From Mycolicibacterium parafortuitum (lineage in GTDB: Bacteria > Actinomycetota > Actinomycetes > Mycobacteriales > Mycobacteriaceae), in the NCBI RefSeq assembly GCF_010725485.1, contig NZ_AP022598.1, positions 1,364,001 to 1,428,000 of the forward strand: a stretch of 64,000 nt of DNA, written 5' to 3'. The position numbers and the translations under genes were made by a program. The notes under the pieces are model-generated. The model ran no database searches. It was not told where the DNA came from and saw only the letters and a program-made list of their open reading frames with translations. Shown here piece by piece: positions 1 to 8,619 of this stretch. The first letter of the stretch is position 1. The number at the start of each line of letters is the position of its first letter.

Positions 1-112
1 CGCCCTGCCGGGGACCACATTGCCGTCGCCCAGCGAGATCGATCTCAACGGAGTTCGGGTATCCCCTGTTTCACCCGTCGCGTCAACCAGCAGTAACTCA
101 GAGACAAGGTAG
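1..112 (+). CDS. fruK: 1-phosphofructokinase, C-terminal end (partial)
   Basis: Only the last 36 residues are in the window; the frame enters at base 2 and stops with TAG at 110-112. The visible tail contains ALPGTTLPSPSEI, which resembles the C-terminus of PfkB-type 1-phosphofructokinases, where ALPG is typical. The stop is four bases before the fruA start, so the two are surely co-transcribed. FruK phosphorylates the fructose 1-phosphate delivered by FruA to fructose 1,6-bisphosphate. The identity rests on a short tail plus operon position, so it is good but not certain. Confidence 0.7.
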   Translation, partial: ALPGTTLPSPSEIDLNGVRVSPVSPVASTSSNSETR

Positions 113-116
113 CGCC

Positions 117-2129
117 ATGACCAGCTCCACCCCACCGCCGATCATCACCGGCGATCTGGTCCTGCTCGACACGGCGGTCGACGGCGGTAAGCAGGCGGTG
201 ATCCGCAGGCTTGCCGAGGCGCTGGCCGGGGCCGGGCGCACCAACGACGCCGAGGGTCTGATCGGTGCGGCGATGGCCCGTGAGGAGCAGTCCGCGACCG
301 GCCTGCCCGGCGGGATCGCGATCCCGCACTGCCGTTCCCCGTACGTCGACACCCCCACCATCGGCTTCGCCCGGCTCAAACCGGGGGTGGACTTCGGCGC
401 CCCCGACGGCCCCGCCGATCTCGCGTTCCTGATCGCGGCGCCGGATTCCGGTGGTCAGGAGCACATGAAGCTGCTGTCGAGTCTGGCGAGGGCTTTGGTC
501 CGCAAGGACTTCGTCGAGGCGCTGCGCGCGGCCACCACCGCCGACCAGATCGTCGAACTGGTCGACGGGGTCGTCAACCCCGCCCCGGCCGCAGCACCCG
601 CTGCCCCGGCCACCGCACCCGCGGCGCCTCCGGCGGAGACGCCCGCCGCGCCGAAGGCGCAGAAGACCATCGTCGCGATCACCGCGTGCCCGACCGGCAT
701 CGCGCACACCTACATGGCCGCCGACTCGCTGGCCCAGGCCGCGAAGGAGGCCGGGGTCAACCTGCTCGTCGAGACCCAGGGATCTTCGGGCAGCACGCCG
801 TTGCCGGCCGCGACGATCGCCGAAGCGGACGCGGTCATCTTTGCCACCGACGTCGGGGTCAAGGACAGGGGCCGGCTCGCGGGGAAGCCGGTCATCGCGT
901 CGGGGGTGAAGCGGGCCATCAACGAACCGGCCAAGATGATCGCCGAAGCCGTTGCCGCAGCGGATAACCCGAACGCGGCCCGGGTGGAGGGGTCGGGTGC
1001 GGCGGCGCCGGACGCACCGTCGGGCGATGTCGGCTGGGGTACCAGGACCCGGCAGATCCTGTTGACCGGTGTGAGCTACATGATCCCGTTCGTCGCCGCC
1101 GGTGGCCTGCTGATCGCCCTGGGATTCCTGTTCGGCGGCTACGAGATCTCCGAGATCGCCAACGACATCGCGCTGAACAACTCCCTGACCAACCTGCCCG
1201 ACGGCGGGTTCACGCAGTACCTCGGGGCGATACTGTTCGCCCTCGGCAACCTGGCGTTCGGCTTCCTGGTCCCGGCGCTGGCCGGCTACATCGCCTTCGC
1301 GATCGCCGACCGGCCCGGCATTGCACCGGGTTTCACCGCCGGAGCGCTGGCGGTGTTCGTCGGCGGCGGCTTCATCGGCGGCATCCTCGGCGGTGTGATC
1401 GCCGGGTTCACCGCACTGTGGATCAGCAGGTTCGACGCCCCGCGGTGGTTGCGCGGCCTGATGCCGGTGGTGATCATCCCGCTGGTCGCGTCACTGACCG
1501 TCGGGCTGATCATGTTCTTCCTGATCGGCCGCCCGCTGGCGTGGATCAACACCGGCCTGACCGACTGGCTGAACAGCCTCACCGGCACCTCCGCGGTGCT
1601 GCTGGGCGTGATCCTGGGTCTGATGATGTGCTTCGACCTCGGCGGCCCGGTCAACAAGGCGGCGTACGCGTTCGCCACCGCCGGCCTCGCCGCCTCCACC
1701 ACCGCTTCGTTCCAGGTGATGGCCGCGGTGATGGCCGCAGGCATGGTGCCGCCGCTGGCGATGGCCCTGGCCACCACCATCCGGCCGGGTCTGTTCAGCG
1801 AACCGGAAAAGGAAAACGGCCGCGCCGCATGGCTTCTCGGAGCCTCGTTCATCTCCGAGGGTGCCATCCCGTTCGCCGCGGCGGATCCGCTGCGGGTGAT
1901 CCCGTCGATGATGTTCGGCGGCGCCATCACCGGTGCACTGTGCATGGCGTTCGGCGTGACACTGCGCGCGCCGCACGGCGGCATCTTCGTGTTCTTCGCG
2001 ATCGGCAACCTGCTGTGGTTCGTGGTCGCCCTGGCCGCGGGCACCATCGCATCGGCACTCGCCGTCATCGCGGCCAAACAGCTCGTCAAACCCGGCGCCA
2101 AGGCCGACACCGAACTCGTCGCCGCCTGA
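117..2129 (+). CDS. fruA: PTS fructose transporter subunit EIIABC
   Basis: This 670-residue membrane permease of the phosphotransferase system takes up fructose and phosphorylates it to fructose 1-phosphate. Three domains are visible in order. An EIIA domain (about 1-155) carries the phospho-accepting histidine H71 in IAIPHC. An alanine/proline-rich linker (about 155-180) follows. The EIIB domain (about 183-290) has the phospho-cysteine C191 in ACPTGIAHTYMAA. An EIIC domain (about 310-660) has eight or more hydrophobic segments. The length fits one-piece fructose permeases. The start ATG at 117 follows the fruK stop closely and ptsH lies 36 bases downstream, so fruK-fruA-ptsH form one operon. 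Identification as fructose-specific is strong from the EIIB motif and neighbours. Confidence 0.95.
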   Translation: MTSSTPPPIITGDLVLLDTAVDGGKQAVIRRLAEALAGAGRTNDAEGLIGAAMAREEQSATGLPGGIAIPHCRSPYVDTPTIGFARLKPGVDFGAPDGPADLAFLIAAPDSGGQEHMKLLSSLARALVRKDFVEALRAATTADQIVELVDGVVNPAPAAAPAAPATAPAAPPAETPAAPKAQKTIVAITACPTGIAHTYMAADSLAQAAKEAGVNLLVETQGSSGSTPLPAATIAEADAVIFATDVGVKDRGRLAGKPVIASGVKRAINEPAKMIAEAVAAADNPNAARVEGSGAAAPDAPSGDVGWGTRTRQILLTGVSYMIPFVAAGGLLIALGFLFGGYEISEIANDIALNNSLTNLPDGGFTQYLGAILFALGNLAFGFLVPALAGYIAFAIADRPGIAPGFTAGALAVFVGGGFIGGILGGVIAGFTALWISRFDAPRWLRGLMPVVIIPLVASLTVGLIMFFLIGRPLAWINTGLTDWLNSLTGTSAVLLGVILGLMMCFDLGGPVNKAAYAFATAGLAASTTASFQVMAAVMAAGMVPPLAMALATTIRPGLFSEPEKENGRAAWLLGASFISEGAIPFAAADPLRVIPSMMFGGAITGALCMAFGVTLRAPHGGIFVFFAIGNLLWFVVALAAGTIASALAVIAAKQLVKPGAKADTELVAA

Positions 2130-2165
2130 ACATCCGAAACGTCAACCCCCGATAAAGGAGAATCC

Positions 2166-2423
2166 ATGCCCAGCAAGACCGTCATCGTCGGATCGGCCAT
2201 CGGCCTGCACGCCCGTCCCGCCGCGATCATCGCCGAGGCCGTGGTCGAGGCCGGGGTGCCCGTCACGCTGTCGATGGACGGCGGCGAACCCGTCGACGCC
2301 GGTTCGGCCTTGATGATCATGACGCTCGGGGCAGGCAATGGTGCACAGGTCACCGTGTCCTCCGATGACGAGAACGCGATGGACACCATCGCCGAGCTGG
2401 TGCAGAAGGATCTCGACGCCTGA
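2166..2423 (+). CDS. ptsH: Phosphocarrier protein HPr
   Basis: This 85-residue cytoplasmic carrier moves phosphate from enzyme I to the EIIA domain of sugar permeases. The active histidine is H15 in IGLHARPAA, exactly where HPr proteins carry it, and S47 sits where Ser46 of Gram-positive HPr is found, although the surrounding residues differ from the HPr kinase consensus. A clear ribosome site (AAAGGAG, 2154-2160) precedes the ATG. It is the last gene of the fructose operon here. Length and motif are fully normal for the family. Confidence 0.96.
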   Translation: MPSKTVIVGSAIGLHARPAAIIAEAVVEAGVPVTLSMDGGEPVDAGSALMIMTLGAGNGAQVTVSSDDENAMDTIAELVQKDLDA

Positions 2424-2658
2424 CGCGCGGATACCCGTGATCGGGGTGTTCTCGTCGCCGCCGGACGGCACCTCCACAGGAGCCCGGCGGGAAAAGAAAG
2501 TGGAATGACCCCTCCCTGAGCGCCCCTAACATGGCCGATGTGTCTGCGATTCGTGCGCCCAGGGGGAGGTCCTACACCCCGGCTGCCGCGTCGCCGAGGT
2601 TGCTGACGAGGCTCCTGAGCGGCGTGCTCGCGACCTCCGTTTCGGGGGGTGAGCGCGC
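2424..2658 (+). promoter_or_regulatory. Spacer between ptsH and mycP1, likely holds the mycP1 promoter
   Basis: This 235-bp gap separates the PTS operon from the ESX-1 arm. A TAACAT hexamer at 2527-2532 fits the mycobacterial TANNNT -10 form, but no convincing -35 was seen. A G-rich ribosome site lies at 2644-2653, just before the mycP1 GTG. The promoter is an inference. Confidence 0.3.
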
Positions 2659-4005
2659 GTGCGGCGCACCGGAGCGCTGATCGTCGCGGCGTTGCTGGTG
2701 CTGCTCGCCGCCCCGCCCGCGGGAGCCATCGAGCAACCGATCATCGACCCCGCTGCCGTTCCCCCCGACGAGACCGGACCCGATCAGCCGATGGAACAGC
2801 GCCGCATCTGTGCCACGCCGGCGGTGTTCCCGGACTCGAATTTCGCCGACCGCCCGTGGGCCGGCGACTACCTGCAGATCACCGAAGCGCAGAAGTTCGC
2901 AACCGGCGCCGGTGTCACCATCGCCGTTATCGACACTGGCGTCAACGGATCTCCGCGCGTCCCCGCCGAACCCGGCGGCGATTTCGTCGACGCCGCAGGC
3001 AACGGCATGTCGGACTGCGACGCGCACGGCACGCTGACGGCCGCGGTGATCGGCGGGCGTGGCGCCCCCACCGACGCGTTCGTCGGCATGGCCCCCGACG
3101 CCCGCATCCTGTCGCTGCGCCAGACCTCGGACAGCTTCTCCCCCGTCGGCGCCCGCAGCGACCCGAACGACCCGAACGCGACGCAAACAGCGGGATCCCT
3201 GCGCAGCCTGGCCCGCGCGATCGTGCACGCGGCCAACATGGGCGCCCAGATCATCAACATCAGTGAGGCCGCCTGCTACAAGGTGACCCGCCGGATCGAC
3301 GAAGCGGTGGTCGGTGCTGCCGTCAACTACGCCGTCAACGACAAGGGCGTGGTGATCGTGGCCGCGGCCGGCAACACCGGCGAGAACTGCACCCAGAATC
3401 CACCGCCGGACCCCGCACTGCCCGCGGATCCCCGCGGTTGGAATGAGGTGCAGACGATCGTGTCGCCGGCCTGGTACTCGCCGTTGGTACTCACCGTCGG
3501 CAGCATCGCCCCCAATGGGCAGCCCAGCGGCTTCTCGGTGCAGGGACCTTGGGTGGGCGCCGCCGCCCCCGGAGAGAACCTGGTCGCTCTCGGCTACGAC
3601 GGCAACCCGGTCAACGCCCTCCAGGGTGAGGACGGGCTGATCCCGATCAGCGGCACCTCGTTCTCGGCGGCCTATGTTTCGGGTTTGGCGGCCCTGGTCA
3701 AGCAACGCTTCCCCGAACTGACGCCGGGCCAGATCATCAACCGCATCACCGCGACCGCCCGTCATCCCGGCGGCGGCGTGAACAACATCGTCGGCGCCGG
3801 CGTCATCGACCCGGTAGCGGCACTGACCTGGGATGTACCTGCCGGCCCGTCCGAAATCCCCTACAACGTCAAGGCCATTCCGCCTCCGGTGTACAACCCA
3901 CCGCCGGATCGCAGCCCGATCACCTGGGTCGTGGTGACCGGCATCGGAGTGGCGGTGCTGCTCGGCGTCGGGGCGTTGGCCCGTCGGGCCTTGGGGCGCC
4001 GATGA
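2659..4005 (+). CDS. mycP1: Mycosin-1, ESX-1 subtilisin-like membrane protease MycP1
   Basis: MycP1 is the serine protease that caps the ESX-1 secretion pore and trims EspB. The 448-residue protein has an N-terminal signal segment (about 5-22), a subtilase domain with the full triad D92 (VIDTG), H123 (CDAHGT) and S334 (GTSFSAA), and a C-terminal transmembrane helix (about 422-440) followed by a basic tail. Length and the PNDPNAT loop match mycobacterial MycP1. The GTG start at 2659 is chosen because it gives a complete signal peptide and has a G-rich ribosome site six bases upstream. Its stop overlaps the eccE1 start by ATGA, so the two are coupled. It is the first gene of the plus arm of ESX-1. 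Confidence 0.97.
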   Translation: MRRTGALIVAALLVLLAAPPAGAIEQPIIDPAAVPPDETGPDQPMEQRRICATPAVFPDSNFADRPWAGDYLQITEAQKFATGAGVTIAVIDTGVNGSPRVPAEPGGDFVDAAGNGMSDCDAHGTLTAAVIGGRGAPTDAFVGMAPDARILSLRQTSDSFSPVGARSDPNDPNATQTAGSLRSLARAIVHAANMGAQIINISEAACYKVTRRIDEAVVGAAVNYAVNDKGVVIVAAAGNTGENCTQNPPPDPALPADPRGWNEVQTIVSPAWYSPLVLTVGSIAPNGQPSGFSVQGPWVGAAAPGENLVALGYDGNPVNALQGEDGLIPISGTSFSAAYVSGLAALVKQRFPELTPGQIINRITATARHPGGGVNNIVGAGVIDPVAALTWDVPAGPSEIPYNVKAIPPPVYNPPPDRSPITWVVVTGIGVAVLLGVGALARRALGRR

Positions 4006-5399
4006 GCAGGATCGCCTCGATCTTCGGACTGAAGGTCACCACCGGCCATGCCCTGTGGGCGGCGGTGCTCATCCCCGCTTGCATACTCATCTTCGCGCCG
4101 CTGGACCTGATGTGGCTGGGTGTGACACTGGCAGTACTGATCGCGTTGTCGGCGTTCGTCACGATTCGCGGCCGACGGGTCAGCGGATGGGTGGCCGCGT
4201 TGTTCGCGTGGCGGCACCGCCACAAGCAGCCTCCGCCAACGCCTTCCGAGTCCGCGGTCGGTGCGACCGTGCTGCCCGGCGATCACGTCGCACTGCGGTG
4301 GCAGCACGGCTACCTGGTGTCGGCGATCGAGCTGATCCCCCGCCCGTTCACCCCGACCGTCATCGTCAACGGCAGCGCGGCCACCGATGACGTGATCGAC
4401 ACCAGACTTCTCGAAAACTTGCTGACCGCATACTGTCCCGACTTGGAGGCCGATGTCGTCTCGGCCGGCTACCGGGTGGGCCGCACCGCCCCTGCCGCGC
4501 TGGTGGGGCTCTACGAACAGGTCGTCGGGCCCTATCCGGCGCCGGCGAACCGCCGCACGTGGATCGTGTTGCGCGCCGATCCGGACAAGACGCGTAAATC
4601 GGCACTGCGCCGTGACACCGGGGTATCCGGCCTGGCCCAGTACCTGGTGTCGTCGACGACGCGGATCGCCGACCAGCTCGCCGGCAGCGGTGTCGATGCC
4701 CGCCCGGCCCGCAGCTTCACCGATTTCGACCACGCCACCGACATCAGCTTCGAGCGCGAGACCTGGTCGATGGTCAAGGGCCGCAGCACCTTTACCACCG
4801 CCTACCACGCCCCGGGTGGGCCCGACGTGTGGTGGTCCGCTCGAGCGGATCACACCCTTACTCGTGTCCGGATCACGCCCGGCGCTGCGCCGACCACCAC
4901 CGTGCTGCTGACGACGCTGGCGAATCCGTCGACACCGCGCGGATTCTCGTGCCTGTACGGCGGACAGCGGGCGGCGCTGCTGGGTGAGAGCCCGGTGAGC
5001 GACCGTCACCACGAGTTGCCCCTCGGATCGGCGGGGGTGCTCGTCGGCGAGACCGCGGACCGTTACCCGGTGTACATGCCGTTCGACGACATCGACGTCA
5101 GCATCAACCTCGGCAACGCACGGCTGTTCACACAGTTCGTGGTGCGTGCCGCCGCGGCAGGGGCGAACGTGACCCTGCAGCCGCAGTTCCGCGAGTTCGC
5201 CGGATTCGTCAACGCCGACATCGGCCCCGTGCCGAAGGTGTCCTGGCCACAGGCGACGACATACCTTCGCCCGCACCCGGGCGTCGGCCGAGTGATGTTG
5301 CGGGACAGCTACATCGCCACACCGCGTCACAAGCAACTGCCGATCCGGCTGATCAACCCCCGCGAGGAGAGTCGCTACCAGATGGCGCTCGAATCATGA
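4002..5399 (+). CDS. eccE1: ESX-1 membrane complex component EccE1
   Basis: EccE1 is the peripheral subunit of the EccBCDE inner-membrane channel. The 465-residue protein begins with two closely spaced hydrophobic helices (about 16-35 and 38-54) and continues as a long cytosolic domain, as is usual for the family. Length agrees with M. tuberculosis EccE1 (462). It overlaps mycP1 by four bases and is followed 22 bases later by espB with a GGAAGGAGG ribosome site. Recognition rests on the mycP-eccE pairing and on overall sequence character, because the family has no catalytic motif. Confidence 0.94.
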   Translation: MSRIASIFGLKVTTGHALWAAVLIPACILIFAPLDLMWLGVTLAVLIALSAFVTIRGRRVSGWVAALFAWRHRHKQPPPTPSESAVGATVLPGDHVALRWQHGYLVSAIELIPRPFTPTVIVNGSAATDDVIDTRLLENLLTAYCPDLEADVVSAGYRVGRTAPAALVGLYEQVVGPYPAPANRRTWIVLRADPDKTRKSALRRDTGVSGLAQYLVSSTTRIADQLAGSGVDARPARSFTDFDHATDISFERETWSMVKGRSTFTTAYHAPGGPDVWWSARADHTLTRVRITPGAAPTTTVLLTTLANPSTPRGFSCLYGGQRAALLGESPVSDRHHELPLGSAGVLVGETADRYPVYMPFDDIDVSINLGNARLFTQFVVRAAAAGANVTLQPQFREFAGFVNADIGPVPKVSWPQATTYLRPHPGVGRVMLRDSYIATPRHKQLPIRLINPREESRYQMALES

Positions 5400-5421
5400 T
5401 CTGCAGGAAGGAGGCCCGGTA

Positions 5422-7020
5422 ATGCCCGGCGGCGAACTCAAGGTCGACCCCAGCGATCTGTACAGCAAGGCGACCATGATCGAGGGCATCCCGTGGGGTG
5501 ACGACCCGACTGCCGCCACCGTCGGCGATCCCGACGCACTCTCCGCCACGACGGCTTCGGTCCGCAACCTGGTGAAGAACGCCCAAGCACTGGGCGCAGA
5601 GCAGAAATGGGGAATCGCGGAGAGTCGGCGGCTGGCCGAGACGCTGCGACTGGTCGGGAAAGCCTACGAGGACGTCGACGAGGCGTCGCGCCATAACATC
5701 GAGGCCTCCATGCCAGGCGGAACCGCAAGTCCCGCACCCACACCCGTGCCTGTCGGGATCAACACCGCCCCGGTTCCGCCGGTGCCCCCGCCGATGCCGT
5801 CGTTCGAGGACGTCCCGACCGACGGCGACATCCTCGACCCGATCGAGACAGACGAGAAGCTCCATGGCGGCGACCAGGCGTCGACGCTGCGGTCGGCGGC
5901 GGCGGAGTGGACGGCCGCCGCGGGCCGGCTCACCCAGGCGGCACTTCCGTTTGAGATCCGGATGCAGAACTGGGAGGGGGTCGCCGCCGAGGCGGCGTAC
6001 ACGAAGTTCAAGGCGTTCGGGGGGTGGCTTCAGGCGTTGGCCGGCAAATGGACGCAGTTGGCCGCCGAAGCCGAGAAGTTGGCGACTGCCCACGATCAGG
6101 CCAAGTCGGCGAACGCGCCGGTGCGCGCGGAGTACGAAGCACTGCGGACTCAACTGCTGTCCGGGCAGACCGACGGCGGTGCCGCGCGCGCCATCCAGTT
6201 GAAGATGGAAGCGCTGTATCAGGAGTCGGAGTCGATCCGCGAGGCGTACGCCAACGGGGGACGCCCGACTCCGGTGCAGCCGCCGCAGCCGCGTCCGACG
6301 TCGAATGCGCCGTCCTCGCCCGTAACCGGGAATGGCGACCCCAATGCGCGCGGTGTTCCGGCCCGGTCCGAAGACGAAGAGCGCCGGGGCCCTTCGGCTT
6401 CCGGCGGAGGCGCTCCGGGCGAACGATCCGGCGGAGGCGGCCAGCCGCAGACACCGCAGCAGGCGCCTGTTTCGGCGGCGTCGGCGACCGATCCCGCAGC
6501 GCAGGCAGCCCAGCAGGCCGGCCCGCAAGGCGGACAGCAGGGCAGTCAGCAGGGGGGCGGGTCGCCCGGCGGTGGGTCTCCCGGGGGCGCCCCTGGCGGT
6601 GGGGCTCCAGGATTCGGCAAGGGCACCGACCCGAAGCTGCCGACCGGACCAGCGCTCAAACCTGCTGCGGCGGGCGGCGGTTCGGCCGGCGGCGGAGGGG
6701 GTGGTGGCGGGGCGCCGTCGTCGCCGCTGCAGCCGGCAGTGGGCGCAGAGACAGTGGCGCCGTCGCCGGCAAGGGTGGGTGCTCCGGTTCCGGTGGCCTC
6801 CGCGGGTGCCGGCGGCGCCATGATGGGCGGCGGCATGGGCGGCATGGCGCCGATGCATGGCGCACAGGCAGGTGGCGCGGGAGAGAAGAAGCGCAATCCG
6901 CAGCTGTCCACGGACGAGCCGCTTTACGTGGAGGATCGCCCGCACACCGAACAGGTGATCGGGGTCAGGCCGCGGCGCCGGGGAAATCCCGACGACACCA
7001 GGAGGGGAGACGCCCAATGA
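5422..7020 (+). CDS. espB: ESX-1 secreted protein EspB
   Basis: EspB is an abundant secreted ESX-1 substrate that forms ring-like oligomers and is cleaved by MycP1. The N-terminal 280 residues are the PE/PPE-like helical fold and show the bipartite export signal: a WxG turn (NWEGVA, about 190) and a YxxxD motif (YEDVD, about 82). Residues from about 285 on are proline, glycine and glutamine rich and disordered, ending in a more acidic and basic tail. At 532 residues it is longer than M. tuberculosis EspB (460), the excess lying in the low-complexity region. It ends in an ATGA overlap with espL. The family assignment is firm from order and motifs. Confidence 0.95.
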   Translation: MPGGELKVDPSDLYSKATMIEGIPWGDDPTAATVGDPDALSATTASVRNLVKNAQALGAEQKWGIAESRRLAETLRLVGKAYEDVDEASRHNIEASMPGGTASPAPTPVPVGINTAPVPPVPPPMPSFEDVPTDGDILDPIETDEKLHGGDQASTLRSAAAEWTAAAGRLTQAALPFEIRMQNWEGVAAEAAYTKFKAFGGWLQALAGKWTQLAAEAEKLATAHDQAKSANAPVRAEYEALRTQLLSGQTDGGAARAIQLKMEALYQESESIREAYANGGRPTPVQPPQPRPTSNAPSSPVTGNGDPNARGVPARSEDEERRGPSASGGGAPGERSGGGGQPQTPQQAPVSAASATDPAAQAAQQAGPQGGQQGSQQGGGSPGGGSPGGAPGGGAPGFGKGTDPKLPTGPALKPAAAGGGSAGGGGGGGGAPSSPLQPAVGAETVAPSPARVGAPVPVASAGAGGAMMGGGMGGMAPMHGAQAGGAGEKKRNPQLSTDEPLYVEDRPHTEQVIGVRPRRRGNPDDTRRGDAQ

Positions 7021-7373
7021 CCGATGACGATTTGCATCCGGAAGTGGCTGCGGTGCTGCGGCAGGCGAAGCGTCTGCAATCGTTGATGGACGAGCAGTTG
7101 CACAAGATGGAGACCGGGTCGTTCACCGCGGCGGATGACAGCGACACCGTCGAGGTGACGTTGAACGGGCATCACTGGCTCAAGGATGTCTACATCCAGG
7201 ACGGGCTGCTGCGACTGGGCGCCGAGACCGTGGAGGACCGGGTCAACGAGGCGTTGCAGAAGGCCAACGCGGAGGCGACGGAGGCTATCAACGCTGACCG
7301 TGAGCTGCTCGATGCGGTGGTCGCGGAGATCGCGGCGGAGATCACCGACGAGCCGAGGCGCGCGCCGGAATGA
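7017..7373 (+). CDS. espL: ESX-1 secretion-associated protein EspL (YbaB-like)
   Basis: EspL is a small cytosolic ESX-1 protein needed in other mycobacteria for stability of Esp substrates and known to act with EspE/EspF. The 118-residue product has the YbaB/EbfC-type layout: an N-terminal helix (VLRQAKRLQSLMDEQ), a central beta segment (VEVTLNGHHWLKDVYI) and a long C-terminal helix. The start is fixed by the four-base overlap with espB (ATG at 7017). M. tuberculosis EspL is 115 residues. Its stop overlaps a further ATG at 7370 that opens only a very short frame. Confidence 0.93.
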   Translation: MTDDDLHPEVAAVLRQAKRLQSLMDEQLHKMETGSFTAADDSDTVEVTLNGHHWLKDVYIQDGLLRLGAETVEDRVNEALQKANAEATEAINADRELLDAVVAEIAAEITDEPRRAPE

Positions 7374-7477
7374 CCCTCAAAGACAATTCGGTTGCGGGGC
7401 CGTCAAATACGGCGCCGGGGTCCGGCGCACCCGTTGGTGCTCTCGGACTCTTACGCTGGTTCAGTCGGGGTCGCTGA
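7370..7477 (+). CDS. Short open frame coupled to espL, possible gene remnant
   Basis: An ATG overlaps the espL stop in the same ATGA way used throughout this arm, but the frame lasts only 35 codons (MTLKDNSVAGPSNTAPG at the start, RWFSRGR at the end). No family is recognised. The coupling suggests that a normal gene once followed espL and was cut short where the lower-GC block begins, just downstream. It could equally be a non-coding coincidence. Confidence 0.25.
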   Translation: MTLKDNSVAGPSNTAPGSGAPVGALGLLRWFSRGR

Positions 7478-7537
7478 CGCGATTGGCCTGCCGATGACTA
7501 TGGAGGATGGGATGACGCGAGTTCGGGAGTGGTGCAA

Positions 7538-8614
7538 GTGAGTTCACCTCCTGGGCAAGTGCCCCCTCCGCCTGCCGGTCCTCCGTGGGGTCCGCTACCA
7601 GCGAGCTCACCGCGCACTTCTCGCGCTACCAAATGGGTTCTCGGCGGTTTGGCGCTGTTGGTTGTTGTAGTGGTGACGGTCGTTGCGACACTGCTAGTCG
7701 CCAGGAACCAAACTGGATCCCCCCAAACAGCTTCGGAAACGACGGTCCCCTCCGTTGACATCTCGGCGGTCGCCAGTGCGAATGACAAGGGCCCGGCATC
7801 TTTGATCCTTGACGATCCGACCTGCATCTCGTGGGCGCCCATCGCCGATGCACTCGCAGAGCAACAGGCGGACGGCTGGATTGACCGGGATCCGACGATC
7901 GATTCCAAGAGGTGGACCACAGAGCAACGCAGGCAGTACGAGGATGTCGCAGATGCGATGCGATTGGCGGCTGATCGAAGTTTGATGCTCGCAGAGATGA
8001 CGCCTCATAGGGTGATGCGCGAACTCTACGAACAATCCGCCGCCTACTGGCGTGCGTACGCTGACAGGGTTCCGAACTACGAACCAGCTGACGACCACCT
8101 TGCGAACGCAGTGTCGGGAACTTCGAACGCTCTCGTCTGGATTTGTTCGGCCATGGAGTCCAAGGCCGCCGAAGCGCAAGCTCCTTTCCTTATCGACGCC
8201 GCACCCCCGCTTAAATTCTCCCCTGTCGATGCCATTGCGAATCCGCAGCCATTCCTGGAGATGCGCACGCGTGCCTGCGAGGATTGGCGCGCAACCGTCG
8301 CTGACTTCCAAGCGCAAATTGGAGATTGGCTCGCGATAGACCCCAGCATTAGCGCCGATCAATGGACACCTGCTCAGCAAGAGATTTACGTTAGAACCGC
8401 GACCATCATGGAAATAAACGCTGGGCAGCTACAGAACATCGGCGTCCAAAGTGGGAATCCCGTCTTTCAGGATTTCGCTACGTTAGCTGCCCAGTACCGG
8501 AGGGCCTACATTTCGGCTATCCCGTCCTATCGACCTTCCGATAATTACCTGGCAAGCGCTGCGTCCCAGTTGGTTGCAGCGATTGATGAAGCGTGCACGG
8601 CGGCAGGGCCCTAA
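7538..8614 (+). CDS. Membrane-anchored ESX-1-locus protein with two Cys-bounded repeats (paralogue A)
   Basis: No named family is recognised. The 358-residue protein has a proline-rich cytosolic start, one transmembrane helix (about 33-55) and a large outer part made of two copies of a ~107-residue unit. Unit 1 runs C96-C203 and unit 2 C247-C353; each opens with Cys-x-x-Trp, has a (D/R)P...W.....Q motif near residue 25-35 of the unit and closes with Cys, suggesting one disulfide per unit. It is paralogous to the product of 10780-11820, sharing [10 protein letters not shown] exactly and a 44-residue gap between units. The GTG at 7538 is chosen for its GGAG site eight bases upstream. GC and codon use (TTA at 8483, ATA, AGG) are lower than its neighbours, suggesting recent acquisition. 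A surface or mating-identity role is only inferred from position. Confidence 0.8.
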   Translation: MSSPPGQVPPPPAGPPWGPLPASSPRTSRATKWVLGGLALLVVVVVTVVATLLVARNQTGSPQTASETTVPSVDISAVASANDKGPASLILDDPTCISWAPIADALAEQQADGWIDRDPTIDSKRWTTEQRRQYEDVADAMRLAADRSLMLAEMTPHRVMRELYEQSAAYWRAYADRVPNYEPADDHLANAVSGTSNALVWICSAMESKAAEAQAPFLIDAAPPLKFSPVDAIANPQPFLEMRTRACEDWRATVADFQAQIGDWLAIDPSISADQWTPAQQEIYVRTATIMEINAGQLQNIGVQSGNPVFQDFATLAAQYRRAYISAIPSYRPSDNYLASAASQLVAAIDEACTAAGP

Positions 8615-8619
8615 CCGTC

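Noticed and set aside
2531..2680. 49-codon open frame just before mycP1
   Set aside because: It overlaps the mycP1 start in another frame, has no recognisable family and no clear ribosome site; the spacer is better read as promoter.
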